A stretch of DNA of 12,455 nucleotides, taken from an uncultured Lachnospiraceae bacterium (GTDB lineage Bacteria; Bacillota; Clostridia; Lachnospirales; Lachnospiraceae). Below are positions 6,100 through 12,455 of the stretch, in pieces. Within the stretch, counting starts at the first letter, position 1. The number at the start of each line of letters is the position of its first letter. The stretch is taken from NCBI GenBank assembly GCA_905201915.1, contig CAJKQE010000064.1, positions 1 to 12,455 of the forward strand. Direction: 5' to 3'. The notes beneath the pieces are model-generated. The model made no database searches. It saw only the letters and a list, made by a program, of their open reading frames with translations, and was not told the origin of the DNA. A program made the position numbers and the translations under genes.

Positions 6100-8439
6100 T
6101 TATACCGCCTCTTCTGTGTAAATTGCTTTTTCAAGTTCTTTCACCGCTTGCATATAACCAGCCTTTCCGCCAAAATATCCTGCAATTTTTGCTGGTTTTC
6201 CCAGTTTCAAGAACGGATCAAGTTTTAAAATTTCAGTTTTCTCGATTTCATATATACCAGTATTCATATATTTATCCAAAAGTGCTTCCAGCACGTCTCT
6301 GGCAATACCGCTATATTTACTGAGAAAATCACGTTTTTTTACATTATTAGCTCTTTCTTTCCGAGTTAAAGGTTTTTTATCAAAGGCTACATGGCAAATA
6401 AAATCAAAATCATCTACATCTACCATATTTTGCTCTTTTTTCATCGTTTCAAGATCAATTCCTCGTTCCAAAAGCATTTCTTTGATTTTCTCTTTTTTTT
6501 CTTCTTGCGACCATTGTTTGATAAAATTATCTAACGATGCGTATTCACCAATAATATTTTCTTTCGTATAATCCACAATACTTTCTTGTCTTAAAAGTTT
6601 TCCGTTGGTATCGTATACGGAAACTGTTTTATGAATAATTTGAACTTTGCATCCATCTCGGTCAATAATTGGTTTTGAATTTCCGTAAGGAGCTTTAGGA
6701 TCTTTGATAATATTTGTTTGATCAGATTCTTCTCCATAGGTAATTTCTTTCTTAGGAGTGAAATTTTCATTAATTTCAATTGGTCCATCCCAATCAGGAT
6801 CCGCAAATAATCTGGTTACATTCCGAAAGTCCATAACAACAAAATGCGTTTTCCCTTCTTTTTCTCGAAGTCTGGTTCCACGACCAATAATCTGTTTAAA
6901 TTCTGTCATAGATCCAATCATTTCATCCAAAACAATCAGTTTTGTCATTTTACAGTCTGCTCCTGTCGACAATAGTTTAGAAGTTGTTGCGATAACAGGA
7001 TATGGAGATGCAACAGAAATAAAATAATCGAGCTTCTTTTTTCCATAATCATTACTACCAGTAATCTGTACAACATAATCCGGATTCTTTTTGACCATAT
7101 CAGCATTTAAGTTTCTTAAAGCTTGGCACATACGTTCTGCAGAAGCTTCTGTTGCACAAAATACGATTGTTTTTGCCATTCTGTCAGTTGCTTTTAAGTA
7201 TCGTGTTATTTCTAAAGCTACCTGTTGAATACGGTCTTCTATAATGATGTTATAGTCATAATCACTGTTTGTATAAATTCTATCTTCAATTTCATTACCA
7301 GAAATATCTCTTTGTCCCTTTCGAGGTCTCCATCCATCGCCAATATCAGTCATAATATTAATCACTCTAAATGGCGCAAGAAACCCATCCTCAATGCCTT
7401 CTTTCAAGCTGTAAGAATATACAGGTTCATGAAAATATGAAAGATTAGAAATATACTTCGTTTCTTTTGGCGTTGCTGTCATTCCTATTTGAGTTGCAGA
7501 ACTAAAATATTCCAAAATTTTTCGCCAGCGACTTTCTTCTTTCGCACTTCCACGGTGGCACTCATCTACTATGATAAGATCAAAAAAATCAGGAGTAAAT
7601 AATTCGCTAAAATGTTCTTTGTCATCATCACCGACTAACTGTTGATACAGCGAAAAATAAACTTCATGAGAAGTAATCGTATTTTTATCATCCTTTGCAA
7701 CATTAATTTTATGAATTACTTTCTCTAATGGTGCAAAATCCTGTTGTATCGATTGATCCACAAGAATATTGCGGTCAGCCAGATAAAGAATTTTCCGTTT
7801 CATTCCACTTTGAAGCATACGATAGACTATCTGAAAGGCAGTATAAGTCTTACCTGTACCAGTTGCCATAACAAGTAACAAACGCTTTTGTCCTCTTGCA
7901 ATCGCATCTACGGTTCTATTAATCGCAATACGCTGATAATAGCGTGGAGGATATGTATTTTGACTACTATAATACGGCTGTTGGATAATTGCCTCCTGCT
8001 CAGAAGTCATTCCTGATTCCTGTTTAAAGCGTTCAATCAGTTCTGATTCACTTGGAAATTCATCTAATCCAATTACTCGTTCTTTTCCTGTAAGAAAATC
8101 ATGTTCTGCAAATCCGTCTCCGTTAGAACTGTATGCAAATGGAAGATCGAGCATCTGCGCATACGTCATCGCCTGTTGCAAACCATGTGAAATACTATGT
8201 TTATTGTCCTTAGCCTCAATAACAGCGATCGGATTATTTTCATTCATATACAGGATATAATCTGCTCGCTTTGGCTTTTCACGAAAAACAAAATTTCCTT
8301 TTAAATTGATTTTGCCATCTGTAACCTGTGTTTCCATTGTAATTTTTCTAACATCCCATTTAGAAATAATGGCAGGTGTAATATACTGTAATTTAATATC
8401 TTCTTCGGTCATTTGTTTTTTTGTTAAAACAGCACTCAT
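6100..8439 (-). CDS. hsdR: Type I restriction subunit (ATP-driven translocase and endonuclease)
   Basis: HsdR joins the methylase to form the restriction complex, translocates DNA with ATP and cuts unmodified DNA at a distance. The protein is 779 aa, like the shorter EcoEI-type HsdR group. An N-terminal PD-(D/E)XK nuclease is visible as D60 and E75-A-K77. The SF2 helicase core follows: Walker A ATGTGKT (192-198), DECH (292-295), TATP (321-324), motif V around SKLLSTGAD (487-495) and motif VI QIIGRGTRLR (516-525). The C-terminal third (about 600-779) resembles the EcoEI_R C-terminal domain that binds the methylase. The ATG at 8439 follows a strong GGGGAGGGG. It starts 16 bases after the regulator gene and is followed 2 bases later by hsdM, consistent with a single operon. 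No motif is broken. Confidence 0.97.
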   Translation of the reverse strand: MSAVLTKKQMTEEDIKLQYITPAIISKWDVRKITMETQVTDGKINLKGNFVFREKPKRADYILYMNENNPIAVIEAKDNKHSISHGLQQAMTYAQMLDLPFAYSSNGDGFAEHDFLTGKERVIGLDEFPSESELIERFKQESGMTSEQEAIIQQPYYSSQNTYPPRYYQRIAINRTVDAIARGQKRLLLVMATGTGKTYTAFQIVYRMLQSGMKRKILYLADRNILVDQSIQQDFAPLEKVIHKINVAKDDKNTITSHEVYFSLYQQLVGDDDKEHFSELFTPDFFDLIIVDECHRGSAKEESRWRKILEYFSSATQIGMTATPKETKYISNLSYFHEPVYSYSLKEGIEDGFLAPFRVINIMTDIGDGWRPRKGQRDISGNEIEDRIYTNSDYDYNIIIEDRIQQVALEITRYLKATDRMAKTIVFCATEASAERMCQALRNLNADMVKKNPDYVVQITGSNDYGKKKLDYFISVASPYPVIATTSKLLSTGADCKMTKLIVLDEMIGSMTEFKQIIGRGTRLREKEGKTHFVVMDFRNVTRLFADPDWDGPIEINENFTPKKEITYGEESDQTNIIKDPKAPYGNSKPIIDRDGCKVQIIHKTVSVYDTNGKLLRQESIVDYTKENIIGEYASLDNFIKQWSQEEKKEKIKEMLLERGIDLETMKKEQNMVDVDDFDFICHVAFDKKPLTRKERANNVKKRDFLSKYSGIARDVLEALLDKYMNTGIYEIEKTEILKLDPFLKLGKPAKIAGYFGGKAGYMQAVKELEKAIYTEEAV

Positions 8440-8455
8440 CTGTATCCCCTCCCCA

Positions 8456-8668
8456 TTATTCGATTTCTTTTGGAATAATCTCCATAATATCGTCTATTGA
8501 ACAGTTAAGAACTCCACATATTTTTACCAATACTTCTACACGAACATCTTCATTTTTCCCTAACTTCGCCATAGCATTTGTACTTATTTTTGCAGCTTTG
8601 ATAAGTTGTGTTTTGCTCATTCCTCTATCTATCAGTATCTTCCATAACTTATTGTAACAGACAGCCAT
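8456..8668 (-). CDS. Small XRE/Cro-type helix-turn-helix regulator
   Basis: This 70-aa protein is essentially one Cro/C1-type DNA-binding domain. It runs from KLWKILIDRGMSKTQLIKAAKISTNAMAKLGKNE to VEVLVKICGVLNCSIDDIMEI, the usual five-helix pattern with the recognition helix at about residues 28-36. I chose the ATG at 8668 (MAVCYNK) because GGAGG lies 7 bases before it; the open frame extends 10 codons further to 8698 without a ribosome site. It is the first gene of the hsd operon, directly before hsdR, so a role as a controller that represses the shared promoter is likely. It may be the counterpart of C proteins in type II systems. An AT-rich inverted repeat over the -35 box is a possible operator, but no binding site can be proved. 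Confidence 0.85.
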   Translation of the reverse strand: MAVCYNKLWKILIDRGMSKTQLIKAAKISTNAMAKLGKNEDVRVEVLVKICGVLNCSIDDIMEIIPKEIE

Positions 8669-8687
8669 CTTAAACCCTCCAACGATG

Positions 8688-8701
8688 CAACTTCTCATAA
8701 T
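8688..8701 (-). repeat. Half copy of the hsdS recombination site in the operon leader
   Basis: Fourteen bases (minus strand ATTATGAGAAGTTG) exactly match one arm and flank of the palindromic site at 2991-3004, in the same orientation. They sit in the untranslated leader of the hsd operon, between the promoter and the regulator gene. The other half of the palindrome is absent. Chance is possible in AT-rich DNA. Confidence 0.5.
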
Positions 8702-8717
8702 TTTTGATTATAAGAAG

Positions 8718-8746
8718 ATTATAGCATTTAGTGTTTTAAAATTCAA
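8718..8746 (-). promoter_or_regulatory. Promoter of the hsd operon
   Basis: Minus strand: -35 TTGAAT (8746-8741), 17-bp spacer, and an extended -10 TGCTATAAT with the hexamer at 8723-8718. A second TATAAT lies 11 bases downstream (8712-8707), inside a tandem repeat of TATAATC, but has no good -35. Around the -35 box, AAAATT and AATTTT flank one base, forming a small palindrome that could be an operator for the XRE protein. Confidence 0.8.
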
Positions 8747-8810
8747 TTTTAAATTGTAATTCTCAATCACACAAAATCAAAAATCAAATGTATTTTTCTA
8801 AACCCAAGTA

Positions 8811-8839
8811 TTGTGAAACTAAAACGCTTATACTATAAT
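8811..8839 (+). promoter_or_regulatory. Promoter of the 105-aa protein gene
   Basis: TTGTGA at 8811-8816 and TATAAT at 8834-8839 are separated by 17 bp. The ribosome site GGAGGGG follows at 8856-8862. This promoter is divergent from the hsd operon promoter, with about 65 bp between the two -35 boxes. Confidence 0.75.
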
Positions 8840-8868
8840 TTACTTATGTCAAAGTGGAGGGGATACAA

Positions 8869-9186
8869 GTGTCAGAATACGGATTTACTAAAAAGGATTG
8901 GGCTTTGTTCAGAGAGAAAATTTCAGACTGGCAAGAAGCCTATATGAATAAATTGAATAAAGAGTATATTGAGTTACTGAGTGGCGAAGGAAAACCTTCT
9001 GAAAAATTCTGGGCTTTAGAAGAGCGAATTCGCAACGATAAAAAAGATACAGGTGTGCAGTTAAAAATGAGCCGTTCTAATTGCATCCCTAACATTATTT
9101 CGCTTCTAAATGAAGGAGCTATCACGATGGAAGATTTAGATGAATTTAGTGATGAATTGAAGGAAACTATTCTTATGTATTGTTGA
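8869..9186 (+). CDS. Small protein of unknown function, GTG start
   Basis: This 105-aa protein is hydrophilic, charged and mostly helical by eye. It has no signal peptide or membrane segment. Recognisable stretches are DWALFREKISDWQEAYM near the N-terminus, KFWALEERIRNDKK in the middle, and LLNEGAITMEDLDEFSDELKE near the C-terminus. I recall similar small proteins in gut Firmicutes, sometimes listed under the misleading name multidrug transporter; nothing here resembles a transporter. I chose GTG at 8869 because GGAGGGG lies 6 bases before it. An in-frame GTG at 8854 overlaps that ribosome site and is unlikely. It has its own promoter, is divergent from the restriction operon, and precedes the DUF4258 pair by 55 bases. 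Function is unknown. Confidence 0.75.
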   Translation: MSEYGFTKKDWALFREKISDWQEAYMNKLNKEYIELLSGEGKPSEKFWALEERIRNDKKDTGVQLKMSRSNCIPNIISLLNEGAITMEDLDEFSDELKETILMYC

Positions 9187-9200
9187 TAATAAAAATGATG

Positions 9201-9206
9201 TATAAT
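9201..9206 (+). promoter_or_regulatory. Possible -10 box before the DUF4258 gene
   Basis: TATAAT, preceded directly by TG, lies 36 bases before the DUF4258 start. No convincing -35 is present (TATTGT at 17 bp or TTGTTG at 15 bp are the best options). Readthrough from the upstream gene may contribute. Confidence 0.4.
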
Positions 9207-9241
9207 ATTTATAGATTATAGCAAAGTTAAGGAGGGAACGA

Positions 9242-9553
9242 ATGAATTTAGAAATATATCAGAAATTGTGTTCAGAATCAAAAATTCTTTGGACACAGCA
9301 TTGTCTGCAACGAATGCAGGAAAGAGATATCAGTCGTGCCGATGTAAAAAATGGAATTGCAACTGGTGAAATTATAGAAGATTACCCTGACGATTATCCT
9401 AATCCAAGTTGCCTGATTTTTGGATATAACGTAAATGGACGAATTTTGCATATTGTTGCCGGGTGTGATAATATAAATGTATATATCATAACGGCATATT
9501 ATCCAGATACAAAGAAATTTGAAGATGATTTAAAAACTCGAAGAAAGAGGTGA
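9242..9553 (+). CDS. DUF4258 protein, candidate toxin of a toxin-antitoxin-like pair
   Basis: This 103-aa protein matches the DUF4258 pattern: TQHCLQRMQERDIS (residues 18-31) corresponds to the conserved H-x-x-x-R-M-x-x-R-x-I-S motif, followed by acidic turns (EDYPDDYPNPS), beta strands (CLIFGYNV, ILHIVAG) and IITAYYPD near the end. The fold of the family is thought to be like RelE/BrnT small toxins, but a biochemical activity is not established. The ATG at 9242 follows AAGGAGGG with a 5-base gap. A YgiT-type zinc-finger gene starts 5 bases after its stop codon. This order, small basic-tailed protein (KTRRKR) then MqsA-like zinc finger, resembles MqsR/MqsA and related modules, so a toxin-antitoxin role is a reasonable inference and not proven. 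Confidence 0.8.
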   Translation: MNLEIYQKLCSESKILWTQHCLQRMQERDISRADVKNGIATGEIIEDYPDDYPNPSCLIFGYNVNGRILHIVAGCDNINVYIITAYYPDTKKFEDDLKTRRKR

Positions 9554-9558
9554 TGAAT

Positions 9559-9786
9559 ATGTGTATGTATTGTAAAAATAATACAACTATCAATAGTACA
9601 ACAACACACGTCGTAAATTATAAAAATTGTATTATTGTAATTAAAAATGTTCCATGCCTTGAATGTGATCAGTGTGGAGAAAAATATTATACAGATGAAG
9701 TTGCTGAACACCTTGAATTGATTGTTGATATGGCAAAAAAATTAATGCAGGAAATTGCAGTTATCGACTATCCACAGGTGGCTTAA
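9559..9786 (+). CDS. YgiT-type zinc-finger protein (MqsA N-domain-like)
   Basis: This 75-aa protein has two CxxC pairs, C2-x-x-C5 and C36-x-x-C39 (inside PCLECDQCGEKYY), which together would bind one zinc ion as in the N-terminal domain of the antitoxin MqsA. The part after residue 45 is one amphipathic helix (EVAEHLELIVDMAKKLMQE). It lacks the C-terminal helix-turn-helix of full-length MqsA (about 130 aa), so it may not bind DNA itself. I chose ATG at 9559 because AGAGGTG ends 6 bases before it; ATG at 9553 overlaps the preceding stop codon and is too close to that ribosome site. It is closely coupled to the DUF4258 gene and most likely neutralises or partners its product. A terminator follows at 9794. 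Confidence 0.8.
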   Translation: MCMYCKNNTTINSTTTHVVNYKNCIIVIKNVPCLECDQCGEKYYTDEVAEHLELIVDMAKKLMQEIAVIDYPQVA

Positions 9787-9793
9787 TAATTTC

Positions 9794-9833
9794 GGCGGAA
9801 ATATCATTGCTGGTATTTCCGCCACTTCTTTTT
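9794..9833 (+). terminator. Terminator of the DUF4258/zinc-finger pair
   Basis: A perfect 10-bp stem (GGCGGAAATA at 9794-9803 with TATTTCCGCC at 9814-9823) encloses a 10-base loop and is followed by ACTTCTTTTT. It starts 7 bases after the zinc-finger stop codon. On the minus strand there is no T-run. Confidence 0.85.
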
Positions 9834-9896
9834 ATATATTCTTCGCACTGTTCATCCCATCCACCCAGTTACACAAAATCACAATATTCTCTAAAT

Positions 9897-10355
9897 TTAC
9901 ATTGATATATGAATGCCACCTTTTCGCCCTCCCAGCACATCTGCACCTTTTAAATCACTCCACTTAAAATCAGGCATTTCTTTTCTGGCAACTAAAAAAT
10001 TTCCTGCTCGCTGTGTCAGCTGTGCAAAATTCACCACTGTATCCTGTGCCCCCTGCTGATAGGCATAAATACTTGCCTCTGAACCCATAAATCCAATATC
10101 CGCATCTCCTGAAAGAACGGCTGCCATTACCTTGTCTGCTCCAAATCCTGTTACCAGCTCAAGTTTTATTCCCTCTTTCACAAAATATCCTTCCTCTATG
10201 GCAACATATTGAGGTGCATAAAACACAGAATGTGCAACCTCATTCAGTGTCACAGGAACTAACTGCCCCTCTTCTTTCTTTTCTTTGCCGCATCCTGTCA
10301 ATGCAGCCGTAAGTCCCAGTATAACTGCAAATAAAACACTTATTTTCTTTTTCAT
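9897..10355 (-). pseudogene. Truncated ABC-transporter substrate-binding lipoprotein (SsuA/NMT1-like)
   Basis: The 152 residues are the N-terminal part of a periplasmic-type binding protein of the nitrate/sulfonate/taurine or riboflavin-precursor group. A lipoprotein signal (MKKK, hydrophobic run, lipobox LTGC with C22) is followed by the family start VTLNEVAHSVFYAPQYVAIEEGYFVKEGIKLEL, then GADKVMAAVLSGDADIGFMGSEA and DLKGADVLGGRKGG. Full-length members are about 320-340 aa. Here the family match stops at GGRKGG and five foreign residues (IHISM) lead to a TAA. No remainder of the gene, permease or ATPase gene follows; the next DNA is the terminator of the zinc-finger gene. The ribosome site GGGGGA before the ATG is intact. 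The gene is most likely non-functional, broken by arrival of the accessory cluster or by deletion. Confidence 0.85.
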
Positions 10356-10365
10356 ATTTCCCCCA

Positions 10366-10407
10366 TAAAATATAAAATTACCGCAGAGTGTGCACGCACA
10401 TCTGCGG
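10366..10407 (-). terminator. Terminator of the small two-cysteine-motif gene
   Basis: On the minus strand a hairpin at 10407-10381 (7-bp outer stem CCGCAGA/TCTGCGG, inner 5-bp stem TGTGC/GCACA with one bulged base and an AC loop) is followed by TAATTTTATATTTT. It lies 36 bases after the stop codon of the 82-aa gene and just before the broken binding-protein gene. Confidence 0.7.
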
Positions 10408-10442
10408 GTACAGTATTATTTTATGATTAGGAAAAAATTCTG

Positions 10443-10691
10443 TTACTTTCCTTCTCTTTCTTTAAAATATTTCTTAACACCTTCAATATCTGTGTAGGCA
10501 AAATGGCGTAAATCATCTTCCGGCATGTGCCCCAGCTCTTCTAAATCAGAACTTCCTGTAAAAGGACAAATAGGTTTTAATTCTTCTTCTGTAAATCCCA
10601 ACTCTTCCATCTCTTCTTTGGAAATATACTGGCTCACTTCAATTTTATTACATGCTTTGCAATGATATACACTAAAAAGTTCTTTACTCAT
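10443..10691 (-). CDS. Small zinc-ribbon-like protein of unknown function
   Basis: This 82-aa acidic protein has an N-terminal CKACNK motif (HCKACNKIEV, cysteines at about 11 and 14) and a later CPFTG around residue 42, which may be partial metal ligands. Between and after them are helical acidic stretches (SKEEMEELGFTEEELKPI, MPEDDLRHFAYTDIEGVKKYFKE). I do not recognise a named family. I chose ATG at 10691 (MSKELFSVYH) because GGAGAG lies 7 bases before it; the open frame runs 20 codons further upstream through basic, low-complexity sequence with no ribosome site. It is divergent from proC, and a terminator follows. No link to the restriction locus is apparent. Confidence 0.75.
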   Translation of the reverse strand: MSKELFSVYHCKACNKIEVSQYISKEEMEELGFTEEELKPICPFTGSSDLEELGHMPEDDLRHFAYTDIEGVKKYFKEREGK

Positions 10692-10727
10692 AATTTTTCT
10701 CTCCTCTATTTTCTTTCTCTTAATTCT

Positions 10728-10736
10728 AATATAGCA
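10728..10736 (-). promoter_or_regulatory. Extended -10 promoter of the 82-aa gene
   Basis: The minus strand reads TGCTATATT, an extended -10 about 37 bases before the start codon. The -35 region is poor and borders the -35 box of the divergent proC promoter. Confidence 0.5.
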
Positions 10737-10754
10737 GCGACACGAAAGCAATAC

Positions 10755-10783
10755 TTGAAAATAACAGAAAAAAACTGCATAAT
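10755..10783 (+). promoter_or_regulatory. proC promoter
   Basis: TTGAAA (10755-10760), 17-bp spacer and CATAAT (10778-10783). The ribosome site AAGGAGG follows at 10792-10798. It is back to back with the promoter of the 82-aa gene. Confidence 0.7.
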
Positions 10784-10807
10784 AAGTGGAAAAGGAGGAA
10801 TTTAACT

Positions 10808-11602
10808 ATGAAATTAGGATTTATCGGCTGTGGCAATATGGCTTCTGCCATTATCGGTGGGATTTTAAATAAGGGATTGGCAAAACCTGAAGATATTCTG
10901 GCTTCTGTAAAAACCTTAAATTCTGCCGAAAAAATTCAAAATACACTGGGAATTTCCTGTACTACAAATAATCTCGAAGTTGCAAAATATGCTGACTATC
11001 TTTTTCTTGCAGTAAAACCTCAGTTTTGTGCAGATGTGGCATTTCAAATCAAAGATATTTTAACAAAAGAACAGGTCATCATTTCTGTCATTGCCGGAAA
11101 AAATCTTGAATGGCTGAAAGCACATTTAGGTAATGATAAAAAAATCATCCGCACTATGCCAAATACTCCTGCGCTTGTGGGCGAAGGTGTCACAGGTGTA
11201 TGCCCTGATAATTTAGTATCCCATGAAGAACTGGAAAATGTCCTTACTCTTTTAAAATCTTTTGGACAGGCTGATATTGTTACAGAATCTATTCTTGATA
11301 TTGTCGGAGCTGTCAGCGGAAGTTCTCCTGCTTTTGTTTTCATGTTTATTGAAGCTTTGGCAGATGGAGCTGTAGCAGAAGGTATGCCTCGAAAACAGGC
11401 TTATGAGTTTGCCGCACAAGCAGTTCTCGGCAGCGCAAAAATGGTATTGGAAACAAAAAAACATCCCGGTGAGTTAAAAGACATGGTATGTTCTCCTGCC
11501 GGAACCACCATTGAAGGTGTAAATACTTTAGAAAAAGAAGGAATGCGAAGCGCCGTTATGGATGCGGTTAGAGCATGTATTCAAAAAACCAGAAAATTAT
11601 AA
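10808..11602 (+). CDS. proC: Pyrroline-5-carboxylate reductase
   Basis: ProC performs the last step of proline synthesis, reducing 1-pyrroline-5-carboxylate to L-proline with NAD(P)H in the cytoplasm. The 264-aa length is typical. The N-terminal Rossmann fold begins GFIGCGNMASAIIGG (residues 4-18), followed by FLAVKPQ (about 71-77) and the ProC signature region RTMPNTPALVGEGVTG (about 115-130). The C-terminal dimerisation/active-site domain shows SGSSPAFVFMFIEALADGAV and the ProC signature HPGELKDMVCSPAGTTIEG (about 218-236). AAGGAGG lies 9 bases before the ATG. It appears to be a single-gene unit with its own promoter and a strong terminator. Everything is intact, and this is probably core chromosome outside the accessory island. 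Confidence 0.97.
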   Translation: MKLGFIGCGNMASAIIGGILNKGLAKPEDILASVKTLNSAEKIQNTLGISCTTNNLEVAKYADYLFLAVKPQFCADVAFQIKDILTKEQVIISVIAGKNLEWLKAHLGNDKKIIRTMPNTPALVGEGVTGVCPDNLVSHEELENVLTLLKSFGQADIVTESILDIVGAVSGSSPAFVFMFIEALADGAVAEGMPRKQAYEFAAQAVLGSAKMVLETKKHPGELKDMVCSPAGTTIEGVNTLEKEGMRSAVMDAVRACIQKTRKL

Positions 11603-11614
11603 ACAACTCTAAAG

Positions 11615-11668
11615 AATATTTATCTATTTTATGCTCTTCATAAAATAGATAAATATTTTATTTTTTTA
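11615..11668. terminator. Bidirectional terminator between proC and the Rpn-like gene
   Basis: A perfect 19-bp, very AT-rich stem (11615-11633 with 11639-11657) has a 5-base loop CTCTT. The plus strand continues TTATTTTTTT, giving a strong terminator for proC. On the minus strand the stem is followed by a weaker T-run (CTTTAGAGTTGTTT), so it may also stop the convergent gene, whose stop codon lies at 11668-11666. Confidence 0.85.
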
Positions 11669-12454
11669 TAATCCAAATTCTTTAAATAAGCGTTCCTGAT
11701 AGCTTCTGTCCGAAGCTGCTTTTATAATATCTTCTATTCTTCCCATCTTCGAAAGCTTTAAAGTGAGTTCATTGACACGCTCTTCTCCGATTTCTTTTCC
11801 TTCTGTCTTTTTCGCTTCCAACTCATCTTTCATTAATTCCTCTAATGCCTTGCACATCCTTTTCGCCTCCTCGAATTTTTCTTCATTTGCTCGCACAATA
11901 ATGTCCATCACAGACTCATATAATGTATTTTTCTTATGTTTTTTATAATCTTTGAGTAATTCTTCTGCATCTTTCGTACTTTCCAACCGATTAGTCAAGC
12001 TCCCAAGCCAAAGACTTTCTTTTTTAGAAAGCTCTCCGGTGACAATAATCTGAACAGGAAGTGTATCGCCAATCAGATAATAAATCCCTGCATACATCCT
12101 CTGAACCTGTAAGTTTCTTTCCTTAGTTAAATGCCGAAAGAGTTCCTGTGGATAATTCTGACACACGAAGGAAATCGTCAATTCTTCCAGTAAAATTGAG
12201 TTTACAGGCGTTCTGTCTGCTTTATAAAAATAAGTATAAGCATAGGCTTTGTAAAAATCATCAATACACAAATAATCGTCAGGACTTTTATATTCTATGA
12301 TATTATATTTCCTGAAGATTTTTCCCATACTTCTTTTCAGTATTTGTGCTTCTTTCTTCTTAATCAGAACGTCAATCATCATCGGCTTTGTCCCAAGCAT
12401 ATATTCTGATTTGAATTCCAGGTATTTTGCCTCCTCCCCAAATTCAATCTGAAT
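11666..12454 (-). CDS. Rpn-like PD-(D/E)XK nuclease-family protein (5' end beyond window)
   Basis: The frame stays open to the right edge of the window, so 262 residues are visible and the true start lies outside. The first visible residues, IQIEFGEEAKYLEFKSEY, lead into a PD-(D/E)XK core: MIDVLIKKK supplies the aspartate and NIIEYKSPDDYL the E-x-K. It continues with DDFYKAYAYTYFYK, ELTISFVCQNYP and YYLIGDTLPVQIIVTGEL, a pattern I know from proteins abundant and multicopy in Lachnospiraceae and related to the Rpn/transposase-like nuclease group. The C-terminal third is a charged coiled coil (EEAKRMCKALEELMKDELEAKK), ending with RIEDIIKAASDRSYQERLFKEFGL. Its cellular role is not established. 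It is convergent with proC. Confidence 0.75.
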   Translation of the reverse strand: MQIEFGEEAKYLEFKSEYMLGTKPMMIDVLIKKKEAQILKRSMGKIFRKYNIIEYKSPDDYLCIDDFYKAYAYTYFYKADRTPVNSILLEELTISFVCQNYPQELFRHLTKERNLQVQRMYAGIYYLIGDTLPVQIIVTGELSKKESLWLGSLTNRLESTKDAEELLKDYKKHKKNTLYESVMDIIVRANEEKFEEAKRMCKALEELMKDELEAKKTEGKEIGEERVNELTLKLSKMGRIEDIIKAASDRSYQERLFKEFGL

Positions 12455-12455
12455 A

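Noticed and set aside
9838..9910. Minus-strand open stretch ending in WVDGMNSAKNI as the lost C-terminal half of the binding protein
   Set aside because: Only about 25 codons, different frame, and no resemblance to the C-terminus of that family that I can recognise.
1..12455. CRISPR array, tRNA or rRNA genes
   Set aside because: No regularly spaced short direct repeats, no cloverleaf-like sequence with CCA-type end, and no rRNA-like conserved stretch were noticed on either strand.

Overview
The window looks like a chromosome segment from a low-GC Gram-positive gut anaerobe, most likely a Lachnospiraceae (Blautia/Coprococcus/Dorea-type) Clostridia. This is inferred from AT-rich codon use, strong GGAGG ribosome sites, ProC and the Rpn-like PD-(D/E)XK protein, a type common in that family. 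No species call is possible from sequence alone.

Region 1 (about 1-8870) is a complete type I restriction-modification locus built as a DNA-shuffling machine. Reading on the minus strand from a strong promoter near 8746-8718, the order is a small XRE-type regulator, hsdR, hsdM, the expressed hsdS, a promoterless spare HsdS half-gene, and a tyrosine recombinase. Facing them on the plus strand (126-1562) is a second, silent hsdS lacking its 5' part. The silent and expressed hsdS genes share a perfect 94-bp inverted repeat (148-241 / 4339-4432) at the start of TRD1. At the start of TRD2 they share a second site centred on the palindrome TTCTCATTATGAGAA, which also forms the exact left edge of the spare half-gene. 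All junctions are in frame. Inversion at the outer repeat exchanges both target-recognition domains (TRDs); inversion at the inner site exchanges only TRD2. Two TRD1 and three TRD2 modules are present, one TRD2 carrying a nonsense codon. The system should therefore be able to switch its DNA recognition and methylation pattern. The recombinase gene has an unusual leader in which the Shine-Dalgarno sequence sits in the loop of a perfect hairpin abutting the start codon.

Region 2 (about 8750-9835) is a plus-strand accessory cluster: a 105-aa protein of unknown function, then a DUF4258 protein followed closely by a YgiT-type zinc-finger protein (a toxin-antitoxin-like pair), closed by a strong terminator.

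Region 3 (about 9835-12455) is more ordinary chromosome: a lipoprotein substrate-binding protein of an ABC transporter cut off at about half length (possible edge of the accessory island), a small two-cysteine-motif protein, proC divergent from it, and an Rpn-like PD-(D/E)XK protein running off the right end.

No rRNA, tRNA, CRISPR array or insertion sequence was recognised. The first 125 bases hold nothing identifiable.
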